Part shown: positions 1-9,157 of the stretch, in pieces
Numbering within the stretch: the first letter of the stretch is position 1
Layout of the letters: every line of letters starts with the position of its first letter
Source of the DNA: Dolichospermum sp. FACHB-1091
GTDB lineage: Bacteria > Cyanobacteriota > Cyanobacteriia > Cyanobacteriales > Nostocaceae
DNA: 64,000 bases
Assembly: GCF_014697585.1 (NCBI RefSeq)
Contig: NZ_JACJSB010000004.1
Coordinates: 1-64,000 of the forward strand
Direction: 5' to 3'
Position numbers and translations under genes: made by a program
Notes under the pieces: generated by a model
What the model was told of the DNA's origin: nothing
Databases searched by the model: none
The model's input: the letters and a program-made list of their open reading frames with translations, nothing else

Positions 1-160
1 TTTGAGATAGATGATTTTTTGCTGGCATACTTCCCTAGCGATAGCGAAGCGCTCCGTAGGAATCGCTTATTTAGTTAACACCTTATTATACAATCAAGCT
101 GCACAACAGCTTAGTTTATGTCCTAATCTTGATGGCTATATTCAGCAAGCCCTATATTAA
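1..160 (+). pseudogene. Possible gene remnant interrupted by an expanded HIP1 repeat
   Basis: An open frame runs from base 1 (FEIDDFLLAYF) into a GCGATAGCG...GGAATCGC repeat at 38-66 and then stops. A different frame continues to a stop at 160 (ending NLDGYIQQALY). This looks like one protein C-terminus shifted out of frame by, or next to, the repeat insertion. No family was recognised. The window edge cuts the upstream part, so it may belong to a larger gene. Confidence 0.25.
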
Positions 161-172
161 GAATCAAGAAAA

Positions 173-216
173 GCCGTCCTAGAAGGACGGGGCTTGTGTC
201 CCATTTTTTTGGTCAG
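173..216. terminator. Hairpin followed by T-run
   Basis: CCGTCC and GGACGG pair around a 5-nt loop (about 176-192). A C-rich stretch and a run of seven T follow. This could be a rho-independent terminator for leftward or rightward transcription, or the end of a decayed mobile element. The stretch from 217 to 300 shows no gene. Confidence 0.4.
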
Positions 217-300
217 TGGTCAGCCTCTCTTGACTCTGCCCTCAACTCTTTTCTCCACAAAAAACTTTTATGGCTACGCCACGTAAGCTATCAGTAAGCC

Positions 301-2571
301 CTACTTAGTAATCTTACCCATATAATTACCCCAAAGTTGTGCGGCTTGGGCGCTGCTGCCAGATGTAGGGGAATTATTATCGTTTCCTAGCCAAATACCG
401 GTAACAAGTTGACGACTGGGAATAAAGCCAATAAACCAGAGATCAACATTATCATTTGTTGTTCCAGTTTTACCCGCTTCCCCTAAGCCAATAGCAGCGC
501 TACGACCCGTACCATGAGTAATTACCCCCTGCATCAAATTAGTCATTTGTTTGGCAACTGAGGTTTTTAGGACTTTTTTATCAGCATCGGGATTTTGATC
601 AAAGGAGTAAATAACACGACAGGTTTCTCTATTTTTGAGATCCTGACAGTCACTACTGTCCAAAATTCTACTGATAGCATGGGGAGGATTCCAGACCCCA
701 CGATTACCAATTGCCCCAAAAGCACCAGTCATTTCTAAAACATTAACTACACTTTGACCTAAGACCAAACCGGGTACTTCTTCCAGATTAGACCTCACAC
801 CCAAACGCTGGGCCATGCCCACCACTTTATTCAGCCCAATTTCCTTTGCTACCCGTAAGGCTATAGGATTTTCTGAAAGTGCCAAACCAGTAGCTATGTC
901 TAAACTACCACCAGCGCCAGCCCGACAGGGTTTATAGGTAAAGCCCTGCCAACGTAAGGGACTACAAGAATAACCTCTATAAGAAGAAATACCTTTTTCT
1001 AGGGCCGCAGCGTAGGCAAAAATTTTAAAAGTAGAACCGGGTTGTCGTTGGGCTTGTACAGCGCGATTAAACTGGCTTTTTCTGTAATCAGTCCCTCCTA
1101 CCATAGCCACAATACTGCCAGTTTTCGAGTTCAGAGTTACCAACCCCCCTTGAGAAAAACCCAAATTTGAGCCGGCTTGAGAAATGGACTTTTTTAACTC
1201 GGTTTCGGCCTGAGCTTGAATACCTGGATCTAATTGGGTTTCAATGATATAGTTACCTTCTCTGGCCGCAGCCGGACCGAGTTTTGATATCAGTTCTTGA
1301 AAGACATAATCATAAAAATAGGGGGCAATGGTTTTTGCTTGTGTTTCGCAGACTTTAGGATTGATTTGCACCGTCGAACGGCGGGCCCGGTTAGCTTCTG
1401 CTTGGGTAATTTTACCCATTTCTAGCATTCGTTTAATAACTCGATTTCGATAATCAGCGGCTCCGAGTTTGCGCGGACCTGTTCCACAAAAATCAAAAGC
1501 ATTGGGAGCGGGTAAAATTCCTACTAAAGTTGCTGCCTCTGCTAGAGTTAATTCTTTGGCTGATTTACTGAAATAATATTTAGCAGCATCTTCAAAACCT
1601 GAAGTATCTGCACCTAAAAATACCCGGTTTAAGTAAGTTAGTAAAATATCATCTTTGCTGTAAAACGTTTCTAATTTGAGAGAGACAACAACTTCTTTTA
1701 ATTTGCGTTCTAAAGAATCTTGACTACCGACATATTCACGGAATAAACTGCGAGCTACTTGTTGGGTAACTGTACTCGCTCCTTGTTGAAAATCACCGCT
1801 ACGACTGTTAATAAATACGGCTCGCAACACACCCAAAGGATCTACACCAAAGTGCCAATAATAACGACTATCCTCGGAAGCGACAACAGCAGCAGGTAAA
1901 TAGGGTCCAAAGTCGGATAAGTTTTTTAAATCTACGTGAGCGATATTCCGAGGTTCACGGAGTGGGGTTGAACCATCACGAGCATAGACAACCACAGGGG
2001 CCCGTGTGGCTGTAGGTAAAGGTCTAACGGAAAATTTTAGCCATTCCACACCTATAGCTAAGGCTGTCAGGGCGGTAATACCAAGAACACCATAAGCCGT
2101 CCAAGTAGCGGCTTGGACATAATGGGATGGTGGATCAATGTATTCCAGACGTACAGAAGCGGCTAATGCGGGGGGACCCAAGGTAATCACATCACCATGA
2201 CGCATTTCCAGGGCATTTATCCGTCTTTTGCCAAGATATATGCCATTGGTGGAGTTTTCATCCTTGATGGTGAAAATGGGGGTGTTTTGGGTAGAATCCC
2301 GCGACAGTGAGAGATGAATTTGGCTGACAACTGGGTTACGGACGACGATATCACAGGATTTAGAACTACGTCCCAGAATATAGCGATCGCCTAATAATGG
2401 ATATTCTAAGGTTTGATTGACTCCGGCATCATGAACTAATAGTTTTGGTACTTTGGCATTGGGTTTGAGCGCCAACTTGGAAAAATCAACTCTAGCTTGA
2501 ATGGTATTTACTGCTTGAGTCAGTTGACCAAGTAGAGTTTTTGGCTTTTGAGGAGATTGGGGTGAACTCAT
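301..2571 (-). CDS. Class A penicillin-binding protein with N-terminal FHA domain
   Basis: This is a bifunctional peptidoglycan synthase (glycosyltransferase plus transpeptidase), anchored in the plasma membrane and facing the periplasm. The 756-aa protein starts with an FHA phosphothreonine-binding domain (about residues 45-140, with GRSSKSCDIVVRNP and NSTNGIYLG). A membrane helix follows near 160-180. The glycosyltransferase motif is EDSRYYWHFGVDPLG. The transpeptidase has STFK (SxxK), SEN (SxN) and KTGTT (KTG). I chose the start at 2571 because the upstream in-frame start at 2619 would overlap the end of lspA; the shorter start leaves a 16-bp gap. FHA-PBP1 fusions are common in cyanobacteria and suggest control by Ser/Thr kinases. 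Confidence 0.93.
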   Translation of the reverse strand: MSSPQSPQKPKTLLGQLTQAVNTIQARVDFSKLALKPNAKVPKLLVHDAGVNQTLEYPLLGDRYILGRSSKSCDIVVRNPVVSQIHLSLSRDSTQNTPIFTIKDENSTNGIYLGKRRINALEMRHGDVITLGPPALAASVRLEYIDPPSHYVQAATWTAYGVLGITALTALAIGVEWLKFSVRPLPTATRAPVVVYARDGSTPLREPRNIAHVDLKNLSDFGPYLPAAVVASEDSRYYWHFGVDPLGVLRAVFINSRSGDFQQGASTVTQQVARSLFREYVGSQDSLERKLKEVVVSLKLETFYSKDDILLTYLNRVFLGADTSGFEDAAKYYFSKSAKELTLAEAATLVGILPAPNAFDFCGTGPRKLGAADYRNRVIKRMLEMGKITQAEANRARRSTVQINPKVCETQAKTIAPYFYDYVFQELISKLGPAAAREGNYIIETQLDPGIQAQAETELKKSISQAGSNLGFSQGGLVTLNSKTGSIVAMVGGTDYRKSQFNRAVQAQRQPGSTFKIFAYAAALEKGISSYRGYSCSPLRWQGFTYKPCRAGAGGSLDIATGLALSENPIALRVAKEIGLNKVVGMAQRLGVRSNLEEVPGLVLGQSVVNVLEMTGAFGAIGNRGVWNPPHAISRILDSSDCQDLKNRETCRVIYSFDQNPDADKKVLKTSVAKQMTNLMQGVITHGTGRSAAIGLGEAGKTGTTNDNVDLWFIGFIPSRQLVTGIWLGNDNNSPTSGSSAQAAQLWGNYMGKITK

Positions 2572-2587
2572 AAACACATAAACAATT

Positions 2588-3049
2588 TTAATGGCTTGGT
2601 GTTTTTTGCCATGAGGCAATTAACAGACAGACAATTCCTACACTAATAAAAGAATCGGCCATATTAAATACGGCAAAATCAATTAACCGAAAATCGAGGA
2701 AGTCAACGACGTACCCCAATCTAAATCTATCAATACCATTGCCCATTGCTCCTCCTAAAATCAAACCATAACCCAGTTGATCCCAAAAACTTAACAATGG
2801 TCCGCACAATGCAATGGTGATCAATATTAAACTTACACCTAAAGATAGCCAGCGTAACCACTCTACTTTGCCACTTAACAAACTAAAAGCTGCTCCTGTG
2901 TTGGTAACATAAGTGAAATGAAATATATTCCGTAGTAATGGCAGTGTTTGTCCTAATTTAAAGGTTTGTACTACCCAGTATTTTGTTAGTTGATCTAATA
3001 AGAATGCCATAGAAGCAGCAATCCAGAAGTATCGGTTTTTTATACCCAT
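2588..3049 (-). CDS. lspA: Lipoprotein signal peptidase II
   Basis: LspA is the membrane aspartyl protease that cleaves the signal peptide of diacylated prolipoproteins. The 153-aa protein has four hydrophobic segments. The family motifs VTNTGAAFS, GNGIDRFRLG (first catalytic Asp) and FNMADS (second catalytic Asp) are all present. Length is typical. It lies just upstream of the penicillin-binding protein gene in the same direction and downstream of bioY, so the three may be co-transcribed. Confidence 0.95.
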   Translation of the reverse strand: MGIKNRYFWIAASMAFLLDQLTKYWVVQTFKLGQTLPLLRNIFHFTYVTNTGAAFSLLSGKVEWLRWLSLGVSLILITIALCGPLLSFWDQLGYGLILGGAMGNGIDRFRLGYVVDFLDFRLIDFAVFNMADSFISVGIVCLLIASWQKTPSH

Positions 3050-3119
3050 GATAAATTTTTTGGTTGTCAGTTGTCAGTTGTTTTTTCTTGATTGATGACT
3101 AATGACCAATAACCACTGA

Positions 3120-3707
3120 CTAATAAAACATTATATGTCGGAGGATGTAAGCTACTATGGTGACAGCACAAACAACTACTAGTTGTCCGGGTAATGGAAA
3201 GCAAGAGTATTTGAGAATAGCCTGAATCAAAGATAGATTTTCCGTGGCTTTCCAAGGCAAAATATAACTGATAATCAAATAAGTAATACCGCACAAGTGA
3301 ACAGTGAACAGGCCACAAACACAACTAAAAGCCAGAGTTTCTAGTCGGGGTCTAGCTTTAAAGGCTAAATAACCACAAATCCAAGCTCCAGGGATAAAAC
3401 CCAATAAATACCCAAACTGAGATAGTTTAACATAACCGATACCACCTCCTTCGGCAAATACAGGTAATAAGGTTAATCCCATGACTAAATAGGCAATTTG
3501 TGAGAGCGCCCCAGAATTTTGACCTCCTAAACAGCCTACCAGCAGCACTGCACCAATTTGGTAGCTGACACCTAATGAAAGGGTTTGAATTCCGTGCTGA
3601 CTCCAATTCCAAGGGGAGGTAACACCATAAGCTTCTAGGAAAGTACCACCCATTGTCAGGAGCAAGCCTATCATAGACCATAGTAGTTGATTCGATGCAG
3701 CAAACAT
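3120..3707 (-). CDS. bioY: Biotin transporter BioY
   Basis: This is the substrate-binding S component of an ECF-type biotin transporter. The 195-aa hydrophobic protein has about six membrane helices. The BioY signature region around GYLLGFIPGAWICGYLAF is clear. No EcfA or EcfT partner is nearby, which fits solitary BioY or a shared energising module. It lies 70 bp upstream of lspA on the same strand, a common cyanobacterial arrangement. The track of similar-length frames on the other strand has no family support. Confidence 0.88.
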   Translation of the reverse strand: MFAASNQLLWSMIGLLLTMGGTFLEAYGVTSPWNWSQHGIQTLSLGVSYQIGAVLLVGCLGGQNSGALSQIAYLVMGLTLLPVFAEGGGIGYVKLSQFGYLLGFIPGAWICGYLAFKARPRLETLAFSCVCGLFTVHLCGITYLIISYILPWKATENLSLIQAILKYSCFPLPGQLVVVCAVTIVAYILRHIMFY

Positions 3708-3829
3708 TTATTAGGTGATATGATTGATTAACATCAGGGCAATAAATAGATTTTTTCTTTTCTTAACCGATGGTTTATCTTTTAATGTTATGTTGGGAAG
3801 GTTTATCTAAAACTTAACAACAATTAACA

Positions 3830-4486
3830 CTAATTGATTTGATGTAGTTCTTCTTTTAACATTTGCTGATAGATATTAGGTAAAGACCGACTAACAGAAT
3901 TAGTTTCTATACCGTATCCTAAACTTGTCCAAGTAGGGGAAAGTTTTCGTAAAACGTCATTTAATTTTTGCTGACGTAATAGCGCTGAAATATCCACACC
4001 CCAAACCCGTGAGTCATTTAACCAACGGTAAACTACAGTATCTTGATACTCTGGTTCAAAACTATAGTTAGTCCAAAATATCTTATGTTGAGGTTTTGGG
4101 TGATACCGAGGGGCAATGTGATGCCAAGTTGTGTTAATAATTTGATAACGGCCAGCAGCAGTGGAACAGTTACCTATATTTGGTCCAGTAATGATAGTCA
4201 CACATTTTTCAGGGTGATGACTCAGATCATTAACTTGTTCGCCACCGTATAAGATAGAGTAAGGACGGTTACTATTGGCTTCACTAGCAGAAATAGTTCG
4301 CATTAATGCCCGGATATAAGGATCTCCACCTCGCATAACTAGAGGAGGTTGTTTTCTATTAAATACCGGTTCGGGGGATAATTGGATGTCCCCATAAATA
4401 TACCACTGAAATAGGTACACAAATCCCAAAAGTGAGGCTATGGGAGCAATGAGTTTTTCTACACCTTTTAGTTCAAAGCTTTTCAG
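3830..4486 (-). CDS. Lysozyme-like glycoside hydrolase, membrane-anchored, non-ATG start likely
   Basis: This is a muramidase-like protein (lysozyme-superfamily, GH24/GH104 type). The core has LMRTISASEANSNRPYSILYGG, with a likely catalytic Glu, then CSTAAGRYQI and YQDTVVYRWL. A hydrophobic anchor (SLLGFVYLFQWYIYG) precedes it. No in-frame ATG or GTG exists before the anchor. The strong ribosome-binding sequence AGGAG at 4498-4494 sits 7 nt ahead of an in-frame CTG (4486) and 4 nt ahead of ATT (4489). A TTG at 4429 would cut the anchor and has no ribosome-binding site. I therefore prefer the CTG/ATT start, giving about 218 aa. Function in wall turnover is inferred. Confidence 0.72.
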   Translation of the reverse strand: MKSFELKGVEKLIAPIASLLGFVYLFQWYIYGDIQLSPEPVFNRKQPPLVMRGGDPYIRALMRTISASEANSNRPYSILYGGEQVNDLSHHPEKCVTIITGPNIGNCSTAAGRYQIINTTWHHIAPRYHPKPQHKIFWTNYSFEPEYQDTVVYRWLNDSRVWGVDISALLRQQKLNDVLRKLSPTWTSLGYGIETNSVSRSLPNIYQQMLKEELHQIN

Positions 4487-4768
4487 AATTCAACTCCTTT
4501 CAATTCAATTTTTTGCTACTAACAAAAATCTATCTTTTGATTTCAGGAAATTTACAACCTCAGTAATATGACGTGAATGAATCTATTTTTTATACTATGA
4601 GAATATCAACAATTGATGCAGGAGATTTAAAAGGTAAAAAAAGACCACCATATAGGAATCATAAATGATATTTACCAAATTTTCAGAGCAGTAAGATGGT
4701 GTTGGCTATATTAAAAATCATTAACATAGAGAAATAAACAAACTTCAAGATATACAAAAAACAAATTT
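4487..4768. other. Divergent intergenic region, no gene seen
   Basis: AT-rich spacer between two divergently transcribed genes (lysozyme-like on minus, DUF1997 on plus). It must hold both promoters, but I could not pick out convincing -10/-35 boxes. No RNA gene or repeat was seen. Confidence 0.5.
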
Positions 4769-5419
4769 ATGGTTATAAACAAGGGGGAATATCAATCTTT
4801 GGAACTACAAAACTCTACTTCAGCCATTAATAGAAGCGTGTCAGCAAATAATGACTTGTTAACAGGAGATAATATAAGTCAAACTAAATTTTATGGAACT
4901 TATCAAGATTGCATGGAAATATATGCAAGTCTGGATCAGGTAGAATCTTATTTTAACGCCCATGCTTTATGGTTTAGTCGTTGTGCAGAACCTATGAAGG
5001 TGAGCGCTTTGAGTGAAAATAGTTATGCTTTGGTTGTGGGTAAATTCGGTGCTTTTGGTTATGATGTAGAACCAAAGATTGGTTTGGAGTTATCAGCCCC
5101 TCAAGATCGAGAATACCACATTCGCAGTATTTCTTTACCTGATTATCAAGCCCCGGGTTATGAGGTAGATTATAAATCATTAACACGGTTAATAGATGAT
5201 GTAGATGGGATTACAAGGGTAGAATGGGAATTGTATTTAGTAGTTGAGTTACACTTTCCCAAATTTATTCAACGATTACCCCGTACTTTAATTCAGTCTA
5301 CAGGCGATCGCATCCTAAATGAAATTGTTCATCAAATTTCCCGTCGTCTCACACGCAAGGTAAAAAAAGACTTTTATCAATCTTTAAATATTCCCTTTCC
5401 ACCAAGCAAACACAAGTAA
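4769..5419 (+). CDS. DUF1997 family protein
   Basis: A 216-aa protein matching the DUF1997 family of cyanobacteria and plastids, which have a START-like predicted fold and no settled function. The recognisable core runs from YASLDQVESYFNAHALWFSRCAEP to the C-terminus (GDRILNEIVHQISRRLTRKVKKDFY). There is no signal peptide or membrane segment. The first 35-40 residues are low-complexity and poorly conserved in type, so the true start could be a little downstream. It stands alone on the plus strand. Confidence 0.75.
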   Translation: MVINKGEYQSLELQNSTSAINRSVSANNDLLTGDNISQTKFYGTYQDCMEIYASLDQVESYFNAHALWFSRCAEPMKVSALSENSYALVVGKFGAFGYDVEPKIGLELSAPQDREYHIRSISLPDYQAPGYEVDYKSLTRLIDDVDGITRVEWELYLVVELHFPKFIQRLPRTLIQSTGDRILNEIVHQISRRLTRKVKKDFYQSLNIPFPPSKHK

Positions 5420-5513
5420 TCACAAGTAATATAGCACTTTCCATCTCACTGAGGTACAGGAATTAGGAATTTGACCGCAGTGAAATAGGAAATGGTGCAA
5501 TGAAAATCAGTCA

Positions 5514-5552
5514 ATTACCCATTACCCATTACCCATTACCCATTACCCATGA
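5514..5552. repeat. Short tandem repeat, heptamer CATTACC
   Basis: About five consecutive copies of CCATTAC. Such 7-bp tandem repeats (STRRs) are a known feature of heterocystous cyanobacterial genomes. It lies between the convergent DUF1997 and DUF4079 genes. Confidence 0.8.
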
Positions 5553-5563
5553 CTAATGATAAT

Positions 5564-6034
5564 CTAAGCATTAGTTAAAATTCTCTGGATAATTTCGATA
5601 CCAGAGAAAGCTTGCCATGCAAAAAGTCCTAAAATAGCGAAATTTAACAATATATGCGTCATCCTGGCCCAATTTGCTCCTTTTTGCATAAAAGGAGACA
5701 GAGATGCAGAAAAAGCAATTAAACCTGTCATACTTAATCCAGCTAGGAGATGAGGTCCGACAAATAATTTACCATTATTAATGTAAGTAACAGCCATACC
5801 ACCAATAGAACCTGCTACCATCAAAGCTAAGATGATAGAACCTATTTGGTGGTGTTTGATAGTATATCGTCCTTTAACTAGCTCTTTCTTTTCTTCACCT
5901 TGAGCATTTCTGGTACGCTGTACTTGTAACCCTAAATATGCAGCATAGAGGGAAAGCGCTAATAGTACCCACATGATAGCTGGGTGAGCAAAATTCAGCC
6001 AAAATTTTATTGTTGGAGTCAGTTCAAGAGCCAT
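5564..6034 (-). CDS. DUF4079 family membrane protein
   Basis: A 156-aa integral membrane protein with four hydrophobic segments (about residues 15-33, 63-82, 90-110 and 128-147). Histidines in the membrane regions (NFAHPAIMW, KHHQIGSIIL, THILLNF) suggest a cytochrome b561-like haem protein, which is an inference. DUF4079 is widespread in cyanobacteria and of unknown function. Its own ATG at 6034 has a purine-rich stretch upstream. Confidence 0.8.
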   Translation of the reverse strand: MALELTPTIKFWLNFAHPAIMWVLLALSLYAAYLGLQVQRTRNAQGEEKKELVKGRYTIKHHQIGSIILALMVAGSIGGMAVTYINNGKLFVGPHLLAGLSMTGLIAFSASLSPFMQKGANWARMTHILLNFAILGLFAWQAFSGIEIIQRILTNA

Positions 6035-6237
6035 ATTTTTTACTTCCCTTTATTATATCTTCATAAAACTTAGCATATTTAGCATATATTTATTTTCTTG
6101 ACTCAGCAATTTTCCGGCGTGGCTGAATTAGGATATGAAAGTGAAAAATTCTCTCTCCTAAACTCTTACTTTCCGCGTTTCTTCCTTTGTAGGTTTAAAG
6201 ATAATTCATACACATCTGCTAAAACAGGATATAACGA

Positions 6238-7530
6238 ATGACAGAAAATATAGAAAATAAAGATACCACATTGCTGAAGGCTGTGAAAAGTGGGGATATC
6301 AAAAAAGTGTCCGCGCTACTTACTTATGGCGCTAGTGTGGATACAAGCGATCACCATGGAAATACGGTATTGATGTTAGCTGCGAATTTAGGTTATACGG
6401 AAATTGTGCGATCGCTCTTAGATGCTGGTGCTAATATTAACTTAGCCAGAAAAACCTATCATTTAACAGCATTAATGTTGGCTGCTAGTGCTAATCAGAT
6501 AGATGTGGTGAAGCTATTAGTATCTAAAGGGGCAAATGTTAATGCTACGAATGAAGATGGTAGTACAGCATTAATGATAGCAGCGCTAAAAGGTAATCTT
6601 GAGATTGGACAAATCTTATTAAAGGCTGGTGCGGATTTAGAGATTACCGACAAAGATGATGATACCGCGTTAAAACTCGCAGTTAAACACAAACATCCGG
6701 CAATTGTCAAAGCATTAACACAAAATAATAATATTGTCAATAACCAAGATCGCGGAGGTGAGACAGTATTAATGATTGCCGCTGATTTAGGCTACTTAGA
6801 AATAGTACAAGCATTGTTATCATCTGGGGCTGATGTTAATATCAAGAATGTTGATAATGAAACAGCATTACTAGCAGCTACACCAACGGGAAATATTGAT
6901 ATTATAACTGCTTTATTAGACGCGGGTGCAGAAATTAATCATCAAGAAAAAGAAGGGGAAACAGCGTTACATTTGGCCGTTGTAGAAGAACATATTGATG
7001 TAGTCAAAATATTACTACAAAGAGGGGCAGATGTGGAAACTAGAAACCACCTGGGAGATACTCCTTTACTAATAGCAGCATTCCAGGGATATAGCGATAT
7101 AGCAGAAGTTTTGCTGGTTGCGGGAGCAGATATGGAAAAGAAAAACTTTGGAGAAGTTGCGCTAACCTTAGCAGTATCTCAAGGACATTTCAAAACAGTG
7201 AAATCATTGCTTGACTATGGTGCAGATATTAATAAATTAGCAGATGATGGTAAAACCGCCTTAGTTAAAGCCATAACTGCAAATTATCCCGAAATATTCC
7301 AACTATTACTAGCAAAAGGAGCAAATATAAACTTACAAAACTCTTCGGGAGCAACGGCTTTAATGTGGGCTGTAGCTGAAGGTTATAGTCAAGCTGTGGA
7401 TATATTAATCCAATTTGGTGCAGATGTAAATTTAAAAAATCAGGGTGGTTATACAGCTTTAATGATTGCAGAATTTAATAATTATCGGGGTATTAGTAAA
7501 ATATTAAGAGAAGCTGGAGCGCGGGAATAA
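6238..7530 (+). CDS. Ankyrin-repeat protein
   Basis: A 430-aa protein made almost entirely of about 12 ankyrin repeats. The 33-residue consensus is visible throughout (TALMLAA..G...IVK.LL..GADVN). There is no signal peptide and no additional catalytic domain, so it is probably a cytoplasmic protein-protein interaction scaffold. Partners are unknown. It lies next to, but faces away from, the accessory nif operon. Confidence 0.93.
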   Translation: MTENIENKDTTLLKAVKSGDIKKVSALLTYGASVDTSDHHGNTVLMLAANLGYTEIVRSLLDAGANINLARKTYHLTALMLAASANQIDVVKLLVSKGANVNATNEDGSTALMIAALKGNLEIGQILLKAGADLEITDKDDDTALKLAVKHKHPAIVKALTQNNNIVNNQDRGGETVLMIAADLGYLEIVQALLSSGADVNIKNVDNETALLAATPTGNIDIITALLDAGAEINHQEKEGETALHLAVVEEHIDVVKILLQRGADVETRNHLGDTPLLIAAFQGYSDIAEVLLVAGADMEKKNFGEVALTLAVSQGHFKTVKSLLDYGADINKLADDGKTALVKAITANYPEIFQLLLAKGANINLQNSSGATALMWAVAEGYSQAVDILIQFGADVNLKNQGGYTALMIAEFNNYRGISKILREAGARE

Positions 7531-8020
7531 TTTAATTTAGAAATTGGAAAAAAAAGAGAAACATCAAGATGAAATATTTAGAGGGTAGAAAGAAGTAAAT
7601 TTACCTTTTACTATTACCTTGTTTCTGTCTTGATGTTTCCTACTGTGCTAGATGTAAACAATATACATTGTTTTATTTTAGTTTGTAGTATTGGAATTAG
7701 CATTTTATAGGTAATAAAAACTACTTCAATTACTAATAAATCTTTCTTCAGTCTGATTTTTCAATGGTTTGGAGTAATTCTAAAGAAAGAATTAAAGTTT
7801 TCTTAAATATTAGTTCTCAGAAAACTGTACTTGACGGATTTAAAAAAAGGTAATCATCTAGCATACTGCTGTCAATTCCTACAATTCTGGTAATCAGGTA
7901 ATAACGCTGTTGTAGGACTGTCGCGCTAGATTGTGGTTAGGTGGTAAACTATAGGAATTAGTACAGCTATTGTGGCTATAATCGATCAGATTCTGAAATT
8001 TCAAATTATTTACGGATCTA
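7531..8020. other. Intergenic region between convergent genes, with a 12-bp inverted repeat
   Basis: No gene is seen. GAAACATCAAGA at 7558-7569 is matched by its exact reverse complement at 7628-7639, separated by 58 bp. This could be a terminator-like stem after the ankyrin gene or a small MITE-type remnant. The remainder is AT-rich. Confidence 0.55.
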
Positions 8021-8560
8021 TTAACTCAGGTGATCCTCCAATAAAGAAGCTATAGCCTCTGGATGAACTTTTTTATATTGCTTTTTACCTAACATTAAAA
8101 CACAATTGGGGGCGCTACTACAACGTTTTTGACAATCGGTATGTTCAATTATGACTTGATCAGATAAACCGCGATCGCACAAAGTTTTTTCTAAGTCTGA
8201 TAATAACCCCTTTCCACCTCGTTTCAAACAACCAGATTTTTGACATACCATAATCTTGGCTTTCGGTTGAGAAAGGGGATTTTTCAGAGGACAAAAACCA
8301 ACTGCTTGGATTTGATAAGCTTGGAGTTTTAGTTTATTGGTGCGAGGGTTTAATTTACTAATAGCATTAACGCGAATTTGTTCACCAGGTAATAAAGATA
8401 AACCTAGAGAACAACGTAAATTTTTAGGAATTTTGATTTTGATGTTTCCTGCGCCAATTCCCAACCGTAAATATTTACATTTTTCTGTTTCCTTATCCAC
8501 AAATCCTAAAAATTGTCCCTCAATATTTAATTCCGATAATCTCAGATATTTTTCATTCAT
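8021..8560 (-). CDS. Thioredoxin-like [2Fe-2S] ferredoxin domain protein
   Basis: A 179-aa soluble protein. Its C-terminal half (from about residue 95) matches the thioredoxin-like [2Fe-2S] ferredoxin fold: MVCQKSGCLKRGG provides the first cysteine pair and DCQKRCSSAPNCVLML the second. The N-terminal half is a small beta-rich domain (LNIEGQFLGFV...LRLGIGAGNIKIKIPK) common in cyanobacterial versions. I start at the ATG at 8560, where the conserved text begins, rather than at 8602. It is the last gene of the minus-strand nif accessory cluster, so an electron-transfer role in nitrogen fixation is plausible but inferred. Confidence 0.8.
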   Translation of the reverse strand: MNEKYLRLSELNIEGQFLGFVDKETEKCKYLRLGIGAGNIKIKIPKNLRCSLGLSLLPGEQIRVNAISKLNPRTNKLKLQAYQIQAVGFCPLKNPLSQPKAKIMVCQKSGCLKRGGKGLLSDLEKTLCDRGLSDQVIIEHTDCQKRCSSAPNCVLMLGKKQYKKVHPEAIASLLEDHLS

Positions 8561-8631
8561 TTTCAATAACTCAACTTTTTCAAGAAAAATAATAAACCCC
8601 ATTTTATTGGGGTAGTGTTGATAATTACCAG

Positions 8632-8676
8632 CAAGAAGGAAGAGAAAAAAAGAGATTTTTAACTGTTACCTTCTTG
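8632..8676. terminator. Inverted repeat downstream of nifT
   Basis: CAAGAAGG (8632-8639) and CCTTCTTG (8669-8676) can pair. They lie between the nifT stop and the following ferredoxin gene, so the stem may attenuate or end transcription after nifT. Confidence 0.35.
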
Positions 8677-8691
8677 ATATTTTCTCAGTTT

Positions 8692-8895
8692 TTAAGAAAG
8701 ACGTTTAGCTTCCACAGTTAAAGGTAAACAGCTTTTATCTGGTATTTCACTAAATTCTAATTCCCAACCATTAGCTAAAGTGAGAATTTTACCTGTTTCA
8801 CTATCTGTTTGTTTGACTACTTCTTCTTCTAAGTCTTTTTTAGCGACATAGACAACTAAAGTACCAACATCATTCATTCGCAACATTACTTTCAT
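8692..8895 (-). CDS. nifT: Nitrogen fixation protein NifT
   Basis: A 67-aa NifT/FixU protein, recognised by MKVMLRMNDVGTLVVYVAKKDLEEEVV and the C-terminal LANGWELEF. The exact role is unknown; the gene is found almost only in nif clusters. The start overlaps the end of nifZ by 26 bp, implying translational coupling within the nifV-nifZ-nifT operon. Confidence 0.93.
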   Translation of the reverse strand: MKVMLRMNDVGTLVVYVAKKDLEEEVVKQTDSETGKILTLANGWELEFSEIPDKSCLPLTVEAKRLS

Positions 8896-9157
8896 GTTTT
8901 TCCTCAGCAGATTCTAGTTCTCTTTTTCGACAACCGATGATGTACCCTGTTTCCAAAAAATGTACAGCATAGATATAATAAGCTTGCAAAAATGTGCCGA
9001 TACTGGATACATAACCCACATCACCAATTCTTGCTAAAACTTCCCCAATTTCTCGACCGGGAAAAGTTCCATCGTTTTTGATTAGTTTCTTAACTCGGAC
9101 TTTTTGACCAATTTCAAAAATAGGTTGCGAGTTCAGTTCTATTTCATCACGTTGCAT
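8870..9157 (-). CDS. nifZ: Nitrogen fixation protein NifZ
   Basis: A 95-aa NifZ protein, with the SH3-like core FEIGQKVRVKKLIKNDGTFPG and GDVGYVSSIGTFLQAYYIYAVHF. NifZ assists assembly of the second P-cluster pair of the MoFe protein in Azotobacter; the cyanobacterial role is inferred. The start overlaps the end of nifV by 11 bp and the end overlaps nifT. Confidence 0.94.
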   Translation of the reverse strand: MQRDEIELNSQPIFEIGQKVRVKKLIKNDGTFPGREIGEVLARIGDVGYVSSIGTFLQAYYIYAVHFLETGYIIGCRKRELESAEEKHESNVANE

